This document shows positions 43,247 to 51,409 of a stretch of 64,000 nt of DNA, piece by piece. Both the position numbers and the translations under genes were made by a program. How positions within the stretch are numbered: the stretch's first letter is position 1; each line of letters starts with the position of its first letter. The notes below the pieces were generated by a model. That model worked only from the letters and a program-made list of their open reading frames with translations. It was not told the origin of the DNA and made no database searches. The stretch spans positions 1-64,000 of the forward strand of contig JAILLQ010000045.1 of the NCBI GenBank assembly GCA_024693045.1, in the 5' to 3' direction. Origin of the DNA: Treponema sp. (lineage in GTDB: Bacteria; Spirochaetota; Spirochaetia; Treponematales; Treponemataceae).

Positions 43247-44949
43247 TAAAAACCTCCTGAAAATTTCTGCAGCATTGAACGGGCATGTTCCAGAGATTCT
43301 GACGAATATGCATCACCAGAAAGCATTCTTGCAATTTCAGCCACCCTTTCTTCTCCTGAAACAAGATGAACATTCGAAGCTGTTCTACCGTTCACTACGT
43401 CTTTTTCAATCTTTATTTGATTATCGGCATAAACTGCAATGCTCGCTAGATGTGTTATGCAGAAAATTTGCTTTCTTGAAGCAAGATTTTTCATATGACT
43501 TCCTAAAGCAACTGCTATTTCACCACCAATACCTGTATCGATTTCATCGAAGACAAGAGTTCCAACAGTATCGTTTTCGGCAAAAATCGTTTTTAAAGCC
43601 AGCATAACTCGTGAAAGTTCACCGCCACTTGCAATTTTACTCAAAGGCAATAGAGCAGAGCCCAAGTTTGCACTAATTAAAAACTCAACATTATCCATGC
43701 CATAAGGACCACATTTTTGTTCAATGTCGCTTCCAGCTTTTTCAAGAATACTAACGGCAAACCGAGTGTTAGGCATACCAAGCTTTTTTAGAATAACTTC
43801 TATTTCAGTAGCTAACTGTTTTCCACAGGCCTTTCTCTTTTCAGAAATAGATTTTGCTGAAAGATAAACTTTTTTTTCTAATTCAGAAAGTTCCTTTAAC
43901 AGGTGTTCCTTATTTTCCTGTCCGCCACCGAGTTCTTCAAGTTCTTTTATTGCATTTTGGTAAAAATCAAAAACTTCTGAAAGAGGAGCACTCTGAGAAG
44001 ACGCATACTTTTTCTTTAAATTGTAAATCACTGACAGGCGATCCTGAACTTCCTGCAGATGATTTGGATCAAAAACAAGAGAATTTTCATATGAAGAAAA
44101 TTCATCAGAAATATCACTTAGTTCATAAAAAGCAGATTCAAGACGAGAATCAAGAGTAGAAAGACTTTTATCAAGACTCGAAACTTGAGAACTTTCCTTT
44201 CTCGCTTTTTTTAACAGGCTTACAATTCCGCCTTCAGATGACGACAAATATTCATTTATTTCTCTAACACCGGCAAAAAGTTTTTCGTAACTTGAAAGAC
44301 GAGCTTCTTCCTCTTCAAGAGAAATATCTTCACCTTCTTTTAATTTTGCATCATCAATTTCTTTAACTGCAAAATTCAGCATATCGATTTTTCTTGCTCT
44401 TTCTGCATCAGAAGAATTTAATTTATTCAGTAATTTTCTCTTTTCAACAAGCTCGGTATAAAGTTTTGTAAATTCAGAAACTTCGCTAACAATACCTGCT
44501 CTTGAATCAAGAAATTTTCTATGTTCTTGAACTTTGAGTAAAGACTGGTGTTCATGCTGACCATGAATATCAATTAAAAACGATGAAAAATCTGATAAAT
44601 CTGCTCTTGTAACAGGTGTATTACCTATCCAAGAGGCAGATTTTCCACTATCCCTTAAATAGCGGCGAAGAATAATTCTTTCGTTTTCGCTTTCGATTCC
44701 ATGTTCATCAAGCCATTCCAGAGCCTGCGGATTATCTTTCAGCCAGAAAGTACCGCTTACACTTGCCTCATGACTTCCGTTTCTTATCTGGGAAAGTTCA
44801 GCCTTTCCACCAAGAAGAAATGAAATCGCACCAATTAAAATCGATTTTCCTGCACCAGTTTCACCACTTAAAACAGTAAAGCCCTTATCAAATTCTATTG
44901 TTACACAATCAATTATTGCAAAATCTTTAATAGTAAGATCTTCAAGCAT
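43246..44949 (-). CDS. recN: DNA repair protein RecN
   Basis: 567 residues, usual length. Walker A is SGETGAGKSIL near the N-terminus. A long central coiled-coil follows (residues about 150-350). The ABC signature is ASGGELSRVMLALK, and Walker B is TLVFDEIDTGIGGE. RecN is an SMC-like ATPase that binds DNA ends during double-strand-break repair. GGAGG precedes the start. Its 5' end overlaps the nadK stop by 8 nt. Confidence 0.96.
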   Translation of the reverse strand: MLEDLTIKDFAIIDCVTIEFDKGFTVLSGETGAGKSILIGAISFLLGGKAELSQIRNGSHEASVSGTFWLKDNPQALEWLDEHGIESENERIILRRYLRDSGKSASWIGNTPVTRADLSDFSSFLIDIHGQHEHQSLLKVQEHRKFLDSRAGIVSEVSEFTKLYTELVEKRKLLNKLNSSDAERARKIDMLNFAVKEIDDAKLKEGEDISLEEEEARLSSYEKLFAGVREINEYLSSSEGGIVSLLKKARKESSQVSSLDKSLSTLDSRLESAFYELSDISDEFSSYENSLVFDPNHLQEVQDRLSVIYNLKKKYASSQSAPLSEVFDFYQNAIKELEELGGGQENKEHLLKELSELEKKVYLSAKSISEKRKACGKQLATEIEVILKKLGMPNTRFAVSILEKAGSDIEQKCGPYGMDNVEFLISANLGSALLPLSKIASGGELSRVMLALKTIFAENDTVGTLVFDEIDTGIGGEIAVALGSHMKNLASRKQIFCITHLASIAVYADNQIKIEKDVVNGRTASNVHLVSGEERVAEIARMLSGDAYSSESLEHARSMLQKFSGGF

Positions 44950-45790
44950 GAGGACCTCCAGACCAGTTCAGTTTAGATTGTAAGGCCTCATAAAACTTTT
45001 CGGCTGTACAAGCTACTAGTTTTACTTTTTCAGGTAATTGCCTTATTTTAATATAATCACCATCATGAAGTTGAATTGGTTTCTGTCCGTCAATAGTAAG
45101 AATGCTTTCATGCTCCCTTGACGGCAAAATTTTCAATTCTACTTCTCCCTTAGGACTCAAAACTAATGGTCTGGATGAAAGGGAGAAGGAATTGATTGGT
45201 GTTAATAAAAGAGAGTCAAGTTCGGGATCGATTATAGGACCGCCTGCTGAAGAAGAATACGCTGTAGAACCAGTTGGAGTACTGATTATTATACCGTCTG
45301 CTTTAAATTTTCCTAAACTTACATAATTAAAAGAAACTTCAATCATAATGGTTCTTAAAGCGTTCTTTGCAGAAACAACGATATCATTTAATCCGTAGGC
45401 AGAAAACTTTGCTTGTCCATCTTTTGCCGAAATTATATTAGCTCCAATTAAACTTCTTTGTACAATCTTCGCTCCCCCAGCCAGAAACAAATCAAGTTCT
45501 CTTTTCCACTCTTCTTTTTGAACACTGGCAATAAAACCGAATTCCCCCAAATTAACTGGAAAAACCGGAATTCCCAGTTTAGCACAACCTCTGGCAGCAA
45601 AAAGAACTGTTCCGTCCCCACCTAAAGTCACAACGAAATCATACCCTTCAAAAGGATACTCCTCAGAAAAACCGTCAAAGGAAAATTTTGAGGATACAAT
45701 ATCTTTAGTAGAAAGATAATCAGAAATCTTCTTTCCTAAGACTAGAGATTCTTCCTTGTGAGTATTTATAACTATAAGACAATTTTTCAT
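44942..45790 (-). CDS. nadK: NAD kinase
   Basis: 282 residues. The NAD kinase GGDGT motif is in VTLGGDGTVLFAARG, followed by NLGEFGFIA and the NAD-binding SPTGSTAYSSSAGGPI. The enzyme makes NADP from NAD and ATP. It lies 3 nt after the DegT-like gene and overlaps recN by 8 nt. No SD is visible, which fits coupling to the upstream gene. Confidence 0.96.
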   Translation of the reverse strand: MKNCLIVINTHKEESLVLGKKISDYLSTKDIVSSKFSFDGFSEEYPFEGYDFVVTLGGDGTVLFAARGCAKLGIPVFPVNLGEFGFIASVQKEEWKRELDLFLAGGAKIVQRSLIGANIISAKDGQAKFSAYGLNDIVVSAKNALRTIMIEVSFNYVSLGKFKADGIIISTPTGSTAYSSSAGGPIIDPELDSLLLTPINSFSLSSRPLVLSPKGEVELKILPSREHESILTIDGQKPIQLHDGDYIKIRQLPEKVKLVACTAEKFYEALQSKLNWSGGPHA

Positions 45791-45793
45791 TTT

Positions 45794-46906
45794 TTACGGT
45801 AAGGTTCCTAAAATTTTAACTATTTTACTAACCTGAGAATGTGTCAATCTAGGATACAAAGGAAAAAGTGCTGTCCTTAAATACAAAGACTTAGCTTTAA
45901 TACATGATGATGACAGTTCCTCTTCATTAGCTGCTATAACAGAATCTTCATAGGCAGCACTAATTTCTATATCCTTCTTCGCCGTATACTGTTTAACATC
46001 TTTAAATGAACTAGTAAGAACTAGAGGAAAACACGAAGTAGTAGATGTATTATCAAACTTTTCTTCTGTAGTTTCTCCATCCTGAGCTTTTATCTCCTGA
46101 ACAGGAAAACCTGAACCTCGAACAAACATCTTGTGCTTTCCCGACATACAAGTTCTCTGGTATAGAGTATAAATTCGTTTTCTAACCATTTCATTGTGCT
46201 TAAATTCTTTCAATTGCACCCATCCCAGAGCACAATTTATATCCGGCAATAGTTCAGTCTTTGGCATTACATCGACAAACTTCTTAAGAACAATCCAATC
46301 ACGTCTCGCAGGAGCCATTAAAACAGCCCCTCCACCAGCAGTAATTACATCTCGTTCTTCAAGAGTCAAAATCGTAAAAACACCAAATGAACCAGCTTTT
46401 TTAGGTGTTATTGTATTTCCATTTTCATCAAAAGCAGGAACTTCTGCACCAGCAGATTTTGAAACATCTTCAATTACAGGAATACCTAATTGAACAATCT
46501 GTTCAATCTCCGGCATAATGCCCATAGATTCATGCAAAAGCAAAAGCCTTCCACCTGCCTTAACTGCTTCATGAACTGCATCACAAGTTACAAGCCCTGT
46601 TGTTTCATCTACATCTATAACAATAGGTTTGTAGCCGAAATCAACGACTGCCTGATAATGCCATGCCGGAGCCAAAGCAGAAATAATTATTCCTTCTCCG
46701 ACTGGTAAATCAAGAGAGCGTAAAGCATATTTCAAAGCTGAAAAAGGACTTCTTAGGGCAACGGCACCGTCGCATCCAAAAAAATCTTTTACTTGCTGAA
46801 TGAACCTGGCATTTAAATCTCCAGGACCAATTTTTTCATCAACCATGCAGGTTAATACTGCATCCATTTCCTTTCGCCGGATAGTAGTACTGTAAGTCTG
46901 TATCAT
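45794..46906 (-). CDS. DegT/DnrJ/EryC1-like protein with Arg at the PLP-lysine position
   Basis: 370 residues. The fold-type I DegT family is recognisable from N-terminal GPGDLNARFIQQVKDFFGC, the SPFSALKYALRSLDL loop and VIEDVSKSAGAEV (Asp147, which holds the pyridine nitrogen). Where the catalytic Lys should precede the EGG turn, the sequence reads TLEERDVITAGGGA: the aligned residue is Arg185 and the Glu is Gly. A normal aminotransferase mechanism is therefore unlikely; a non-transaminating or regulatory role is possible. It overlaps cheW by 4 nt (ATGA type) and precedes nadK by 3 nt. No other sugar-nucleotide genes are near. Confidence 0.8.
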   Translation of the reverse strand: MIQTYSTTIRRKEMDAVLTCMVDEKIGPGDLNARFIQQVKDFFGCDGAVALRSPFSALKYALRSLDLPVGEGIIISALAPAWHYQAVVDFGYKPIVIDVDETTGLVTCDAVHEAVKAGGRLLLLHESMGIMPEIEQIVQLGIPVIEDVSKSAGAEVPAFDENGNTITPKKAGSFGVFTILTLEERDVITAGGGAVLMAPARRDWIVLKKFVDVMPKTELLPDINCALGWVQLKEFKHNEMVRKRIYTLYQRTCMSGKHKMFVRGSGFPVQEIKAQDGETTEEKFDNTSTTSCFPLVLTSSFKDVKQYTAKKDIEISAAYEDSVIAANEEELSSSCIKAKSLYLRTALFPLYPRLTHSQVSKIVKILGTLP

Positions 46907-47391
46907 TTTCTGTTGTCAATCAAAATTTTCTGCATTTCTTTAGGATCAAAAAGTTTAACGATGTCTAGAACAATAAGGAAACTGTTGTCTTTATTGCGGA
47001 AAACACCCTTGATATACTCACTTCCGATTCCCCCCATCATCTTAGGAGGTTCCTGAATGTCGTTTACATCAATAGAAACAACACGAGACACTCGGTCGAT
47101 AATAATACCAATCTGATTTCCATCAATTTTGAGAATTATAAATCCACTTTCCAATTCATCAAGTTCTTCAACACCATTTGAAAAATCGATGTGAAAACGT
47201 CTGTGCAAATCGATAATTGGAATAATATCTCCGCGAAGATTTAAAATTCCAACCATGTAGTAGGGTGCATTAGGTATAGGTCTGATAGGCTGAATTTTTA
47301 CTATTTCCTTTACAGACATAATATCAACACCATACAACTCGTCACCAAGACGGAATGTTACTAATTGAATCTGAGAATCACCTGTAGCCAT
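46903..47391 (-). CDS. cheW: Chemotaxis coupling protein CheW
   Basis: 162 residues, full-length CheW. LVTFRLGDELYGVDIMSVKEIV opens the fold. RPIPNAPYYMVGILNLRGDIIPIIDL is the conserved core that contacts receptors and CheA. VSRVVSIDVNDIQEPP completes the second subdomain. It links chemoreceptors, such as the one at the start of the window, to CheA. It is not next to cheA here. GAGG lies 8 nt before the ATG. It is followed by the DegT-like gene with a 4-nt overlap. Confidence 0.96.
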   Translation of the reverse strand: MATGDSQIQLVTFRLGDELYGVDIMSVKEIVKIQPIRPIPNAPYYMVGILNLRGDIIPIIDLHRRFHIDFSNGVEELDELESGFIILKIDGNQIGIIIDRVSRVVSIDVNDIQEPPKMMGGIGSEYIKGVFRNKDNSFLIVLDIVKLFDPKEMQKILIDNRK

Positions 47392-47467
47392 AAGAACCTC
47401 TTATTATAAGGATACACTGAAAATCAGACTTTTGCAATTAAAAGTATCCTATCGAAAATATTTTTGA

Positions 47468-48220
47468 TTACCGGTCAACAATAAAGAGCGTAACGGCTAT
47501 AACTTCCTCCGAACCAGCCTCCTTTAATTTTAAAGCGCAACTTTCAATGGTCGCACCAGTAGTCATAACGTCATCGAGCAGACAGATTTTTTTAGGAATA
47601 TTTTTTACCTGCCTTTTTACGCCATAACTTTTTCCGATTGAAAGTTTTCGCCCTTCCTTATCCAGACTTTTTTGTTCCACAGAGGAATACCTTTCCAAAA
47701 GTCTTAGAACAGGAAGTTTGAAAACATTTTCCAAGTAAACAGCAAGTTCTTCTATTTGATCCCACCCCTTTTCCTTAATTTTTCCAGGTCTCGGTGGAAC
47801 CGGAACAATCACATAACTTCCCTTTTCATGAAAAATTTCTAAAAGTCGCTCTCGTAAAAGCCCGGCAAAAAAAGAAGAATAAATTCGTTCGTCTTTTAGT
47901 TTCCACCTGCAAAGAGCTTCCGAGGACCAAAGACGATAAGAAAAAAGAGGAAAAACAGAATTTACATGATGTAAAATTGATTCTGACCGGCATTGCATAC
48001 AAAGTTTTTTTTCGGAAATTAATTTTTTACCACATCTCTGGCAATTATTATTCTTAATTGAATCAACTTTGAAATACTTTTGCCTACATTCGTAACAAAC
48101 AGGTAAATCATCTGATTCAGCATTACAGACAATACACCTATACGCTGGAATAAAAGAGAAAACCAATTTGCGTAGAATTGTTTCAGAAGCATTTACTAAT
48201 GCAAATAACTTTTTGTTCAC
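47468..48220 (-). CDS. ComF-family phosphoribosyltransferase-like protein
   Basis: 250 residues starting at GTG 48220. An N-terminal zinc ribbon has CIVCNAES, VCYECRQ, CQRCGKK and CMQCRS (four CxxC pairs). The C-terminal half is a type I phosphoribosyltransferase fold with the PRPP loop ICLLDDVMTTGATIESC. ComF proteins support DNA uptake or DNA processing in competence systems, but are also widespread in non-competent bacteria. It lies 47 nt downstream of mutS. Confidence 0.88.
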   Translation of the reverse strand: MNKKLFALVNASETILRKLVFSFIPAYRCIVCNAESDDLPVCYECRQKYFKVDSIKNNNCQRCGKKLISEKKLCMQCRSESILHHVNSVFPLFSYRLWSSEALCRWKLKDERIYSSFFAGLLRERLLEIFHEKGSYVIVPVPPRPGKIKEKGWDQIEELAVYLENVFKLPVLRLLERYSSVEQKSLDKEGRKLSIGKSYGVKRQVKNIPKKICLLDDVMTTGATIESCALKLKEAGSEEVIAVTLFIVDR

Positions 48221-48267
48221 ACCTATTAATAGTGTAAAAAATTAGAAAAAATGCATTATTCACGACA

Positions 48268-50868
48268 TTATTTACCAGAAAGTGTTTTTTTCCATCGGGA
48301 AAGCATTTTTAAGGCTTCCATAGGAGTTAAATTATCCGGGTCCACAGAAAGAATTTCATCAAGAATAATTTCTTCATCACAAAACAATCCTGGACTATTA
48401 AATTCTTTAGAAGAAGACTCTTCCTTTTTTTCAGGAATAATAAATTCACCTTCCGAATCAGAAGCAAGTTTTTGCAAATGCTCAAGAATAGATTTTGCAC
48501 GAGTAATTACAGAATCAGGTATTCCGGCTAATTTGGCGACATGAATTCCATAAGAATTTTCACTGGCACCTTCTTTAATCTTTCTTAAAAAGGTAACGCT
48601 TTCCCCCTGCTGCAAAACATCCATGCATAAAAGTTTTAATCTTGGATTTTCAATTCTCGTCAATTCATGATAATGGGTAGCAAAAAGAGTTCTGCACTTA
48701 AGTTTATCCAAAAGGTATTCACTTACAGCCCATGCAATAGAAAGTCCGTCTTCTGTGGAAGTTCCTCGGCCTACTTCATCCATTATTACAAGTGACTTTC
48801 TGCTTGCAGAACGAAGAATATTTGCTGTTTCAGTCATTTCTACAAGGAACGTAGATTCACCACGAGCAAGATTATCACTGGCTCCGACACGACAGAAAAT
48901 TCTATCTACCAGACCTATCTTTGCAGAAGAAGCCGGTACAAAGGAACCTGTTTGAGCAAGAAGAGCAATAAGGGCATTCTGTCTAAGATAGGTTGACTTA
49001 CCAGCCATATTTGGGCCAGTAATCAAAGCAAAGCAGATAGACTCATCATCTTGTGAAGAAATATTTAAGCTGTTTGGAACAAATTCTCCTGCAGGAAGAT
49101 GCTTTTCAACTACAGGGTGCCTTCCATTTTGTATATCGAAGATTAAAGAGTCAGAAAGTTCCGGCTTTACCCAGTTATTTACAATAGCGGCCTGTGCAAA
49201 TGAAGCAGAAAAATCGATTGCCGCAATTTCTTCTGCAAGACTCATAAGATAAGAAACCTGCTCATGAAGTCTATTTCTAACCTCGATAAACAAATCCCTT
49301 TCAAGTTCAAGAATTTTACTTCCTGCCTCTGACAATTCATGTTCAAGTTCCTGTAAACGAGCAGTTGTAAAACGATCGCCATTTACAAGAGAACGGCGCA
49401 TAATAAAATCTTCAGGAACTTTATCAAGTTTGCCTCGACTTACTTCAATAAAATAACCAGAAGCATTTGTATATTTAATTTTTAATGTTGGTATTCCCGT
49501 TTTAGCTCTTTCAGAACTTTCGTACTCACTTAAAATCTGATCAAAGTCATCGTGAACTTTTCTCCAGTGATCCAGCTCCTCTGACCATCCGCTCTTTATT
49601 AATCTGCCGTCTGTCAATGAAGTTGCAGGATCATCATCAATTGAAGAAGCTATCAAATCGATAATTTGAACAGCCCTTTCCTCATCTTCAAAATTAAAAT
49701 TGTAATCTGTAATAAGATTTCTTATCAAAAGTGCACTAGAAAGACTATTCTGCAAAGCCTTTAAATCCTTCGCATGAGCCCTATCCATTGCAATTCTGCC
49801 GGCAAGACGTTCTATATCCAGAATTGAAGATAATTTTTCTGCTACATTTTTTAAAATATCCCTGTGACAGTAAAAATATTCGATGTGAGACTGTCTTTCT
49901 TTGATTTTTTCCAAATTAGTTAAAGGAAAAAGCAAAGATTTTCTTATCTTACGATTTCCCATTGCAGTTCTTGCATAATTAACACAATCAAATAAAGTAA
50001 ACTGATTACTTCCATCCCTCAAATTTGAAACTACTTCAAGATTTCTGCGACTAGAATCATCTAGAATCAAATACTGAAAATCCTTGTAAATATTAATTGA
50101 TTTAACATGAGGAACTACAGAATTTGTCGTCTTGTTTAAATAATCCAACAAAAAACCTGCTGGTATAATTTCCGGAGAATCTTCTTCCAAGTTGAAGGAT
50201 TTTAAATTTATTGTCTTAAATTGACTTGTAAGAAGTCGATATGAAAGTTCGGGGTTAAAATCCCAATCCGGATAATAGGAAACTGCCATATCCGGATACA
50301 TATTTATAGAAGCTTTTATTACTTCGTTATTACACAGAGATTGTGGCAAAAGAAGTTCACGAGGTGAAGAACGTCCTAATTCCTTAGGAAAATTTTCTTC
50401 CATTTCGGCGGCGTGCCATGAAGTTGCAGAAAAAGACGCAGTTGTAACATCGATAAAAGCATAAGAAGCCATACCATGAGAGATGCACATTGCAGCAAGA
50501 AAATTATTGGAATTACCTTCTAGATATTCAGCATCAAGAGCCGTTCCTGGAGTTATAGTTTCGACAACCTTTCTTTCTGTTAACCCCTTAGCTTTTGGAT
50601 CTCCAACCTGTTCGCATATTACAATTTTTTTTCCAAGACGCAAAAGTCTTGCAATGTAGATTTTTGCTGCGTGAAAAGGAATCCCACACATAGGAGAAGT
50701 ACCCCTGTGTGTCAGGGTAAGATTTAAAAGACGCGATACCTCTACCGCGTCATCAAAAAACATTTCATAAAAGTCGCCAAGGCGGAAAAAAACAACCTCG
50801 TTTTTATGCTGACTCTTAAGGGACATATACTGCTGCATTACAGGAGTCAGCGTAACTTCTTCTTTCAT
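48268..50868 (-). CDS. mutS: DNA mismatch repair protein MutS
   Basis: 866 residues, full length. The mismatch-reading FxE is in RLGDFYEMFFDDA near residue 32. The connector, lever and clamp domains follow. Walker A is GPNMAGKSTYLRQ, Walker B region DEVGRGTSTEDG, and the Q/HTH C-terminus follows. It recognises mismatches with MutL. The start codon directly follows the ompH stop. An endonuclease-type domain is absent, so it is MutS1 and not MutS2. Confidence 0.97.
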   Translation of the reverse strand: MKEEVTLTPVMQQYMSLKSQHKNEVVFFRLGDFYEMFFDDAVEVSRLLNLTLTHRGTSPMCGIPFHAAKIYIARLLRLGKKIVICEQVGDPKAKGLTERKVVETITPGTALDAEYLEGNSNNFLAAMCISHGMASYAFIDVTTASFSATSWHAAEMEENFPKELGRSSPRELLLPQSLCNNEVIKASINMYPDMAVSYYPDWDFNPELSYRLLTSQFKTINLKSFNLEEDSPEIIPAGFLLDYLNKTTNSVVPHVKSINIYKDFQYLILDDSSRRNLEVVSNLRDGSNQFTLFDCVNYARTAMGNRKIRKSLLFPLTNLEKIKERQSHIEYFYCHRDILKNVAEKLSSILDIERLAGRIAMDRAHAKDLKALQNSLSSALLIRNLITDYNFNFEDEERAVQIIDLIASSIDDDPATSLTDGRLIKSGWSEELDHWRKVHDDFDQILSEYESSERAKTGIPTLKIKYTNASGYFIEVSRGKLDKVPEDFIMRRSLVNGDRFTTARLQELEHELSEAGSKILELERDLFIEVRNRLHEQVSYLMSLAEEIAAIDFSASFAQAAIVNNWVKPELSDSLIFDIQNGRHPVVEKHLPAGEFVPNSLNISSQDDESICFALITGPNMAGKSTYLRQNALIALLAQTGSFVPASSAKIGLVDRIFCRVGASDNLARGESTFLVEMTETANILRSASRKSLVIMDEVGRGTSTEDGLSIAWAVSEYLLDKLKCRTLFATHYHELTRIENPRLKLLCMDVLQQGESVTFLRKIKEGASENSYGIHVAKLAGIPDSVITRAKSILEHLQKLASDSEGEFIIPEKKEESSSKEFNSPGLFCDEEIILDEILSVDPDNLTPMEALKMLSRWKKTLSGK

Positions 50869-51396
50869 TTATTTACCAAGTTCAGAAATAACCTGTTCAG
50901 TTACATCAACAGAGTTTGAATACCATAGAATGGCATTAGACTGCTGCAGACTTAAAATCATACTGTAGCCACCAGATTCAGCAACTCTTGAAAGTGTGTC
51001 GTATAACTTATTATAAAAAGCATCTGACCCTTGAAGAGTTTTTTGCATAGACTCCAGCTCAACATTTTTTGCATTTGTATACTCAACCAAAAAATCAGTC
51101 TTTCGAGTAATTTCAGCTTGAGTTTTCATTGCAAGGGAATCATTTCCATTTTTTTCATATTCAGCTTTTTTTGACTGAAGTTTCTGAAGTTCATCAGTAT
51201 ATTTATTGATTTCCTGCTGGAATTCAGCCTTCTTTTTCTCATAATTGCGAACTGGTGCTGAGTTTCTAAAATAAGCATTGTAAACTTTTGCAGTGTCAAC
51301 AACGCCAAATTTTGTTATCTGCTGAGCATAGATAGAAAAAGCAGAACAGACAAATAATAAAGAGCAAGAAATAAGTTTAATCAAAGTGTTTTTCAT
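50869..51396 (-). CDS. OmpH/Skp-family periplasmic chaperone
   Basis: 175 residues. The signal peptide ends at SIYAQ (about residue 25). A short strand (ITKFGVVDTAKVYNAYF) is followed by a long helical hairpin (residues about 50-115), the Skp tentacle. The C-terminal strand is SILSLQQSNAILWY. Skp-like chaperones escort outer-membrane proteins to the BAM machinery. It lies 13 nt downstream of bamA, a classic pairing. AAGGAAAG precedes the ATG. Confidence 0.9.
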   Translation of the reverse strand: MKNTLIKLISCSLLFVCSAFSIYAQQITKFGVVDTAKVYNAYFRNSAPVRNYEKKKAEFQQEINKYTDELQKLQSKKAEYEKNGNDSLAMKTQAEITRKTDFLVEYTNAKNVELESMQKTLQGSDAFYNKLYDTLSRVAESGGYSMILSLQQSNAILWYSNSVDVTEQVISELGK

Positions 51397-51409
51397 ACAT
51401 CTTTCCTTT

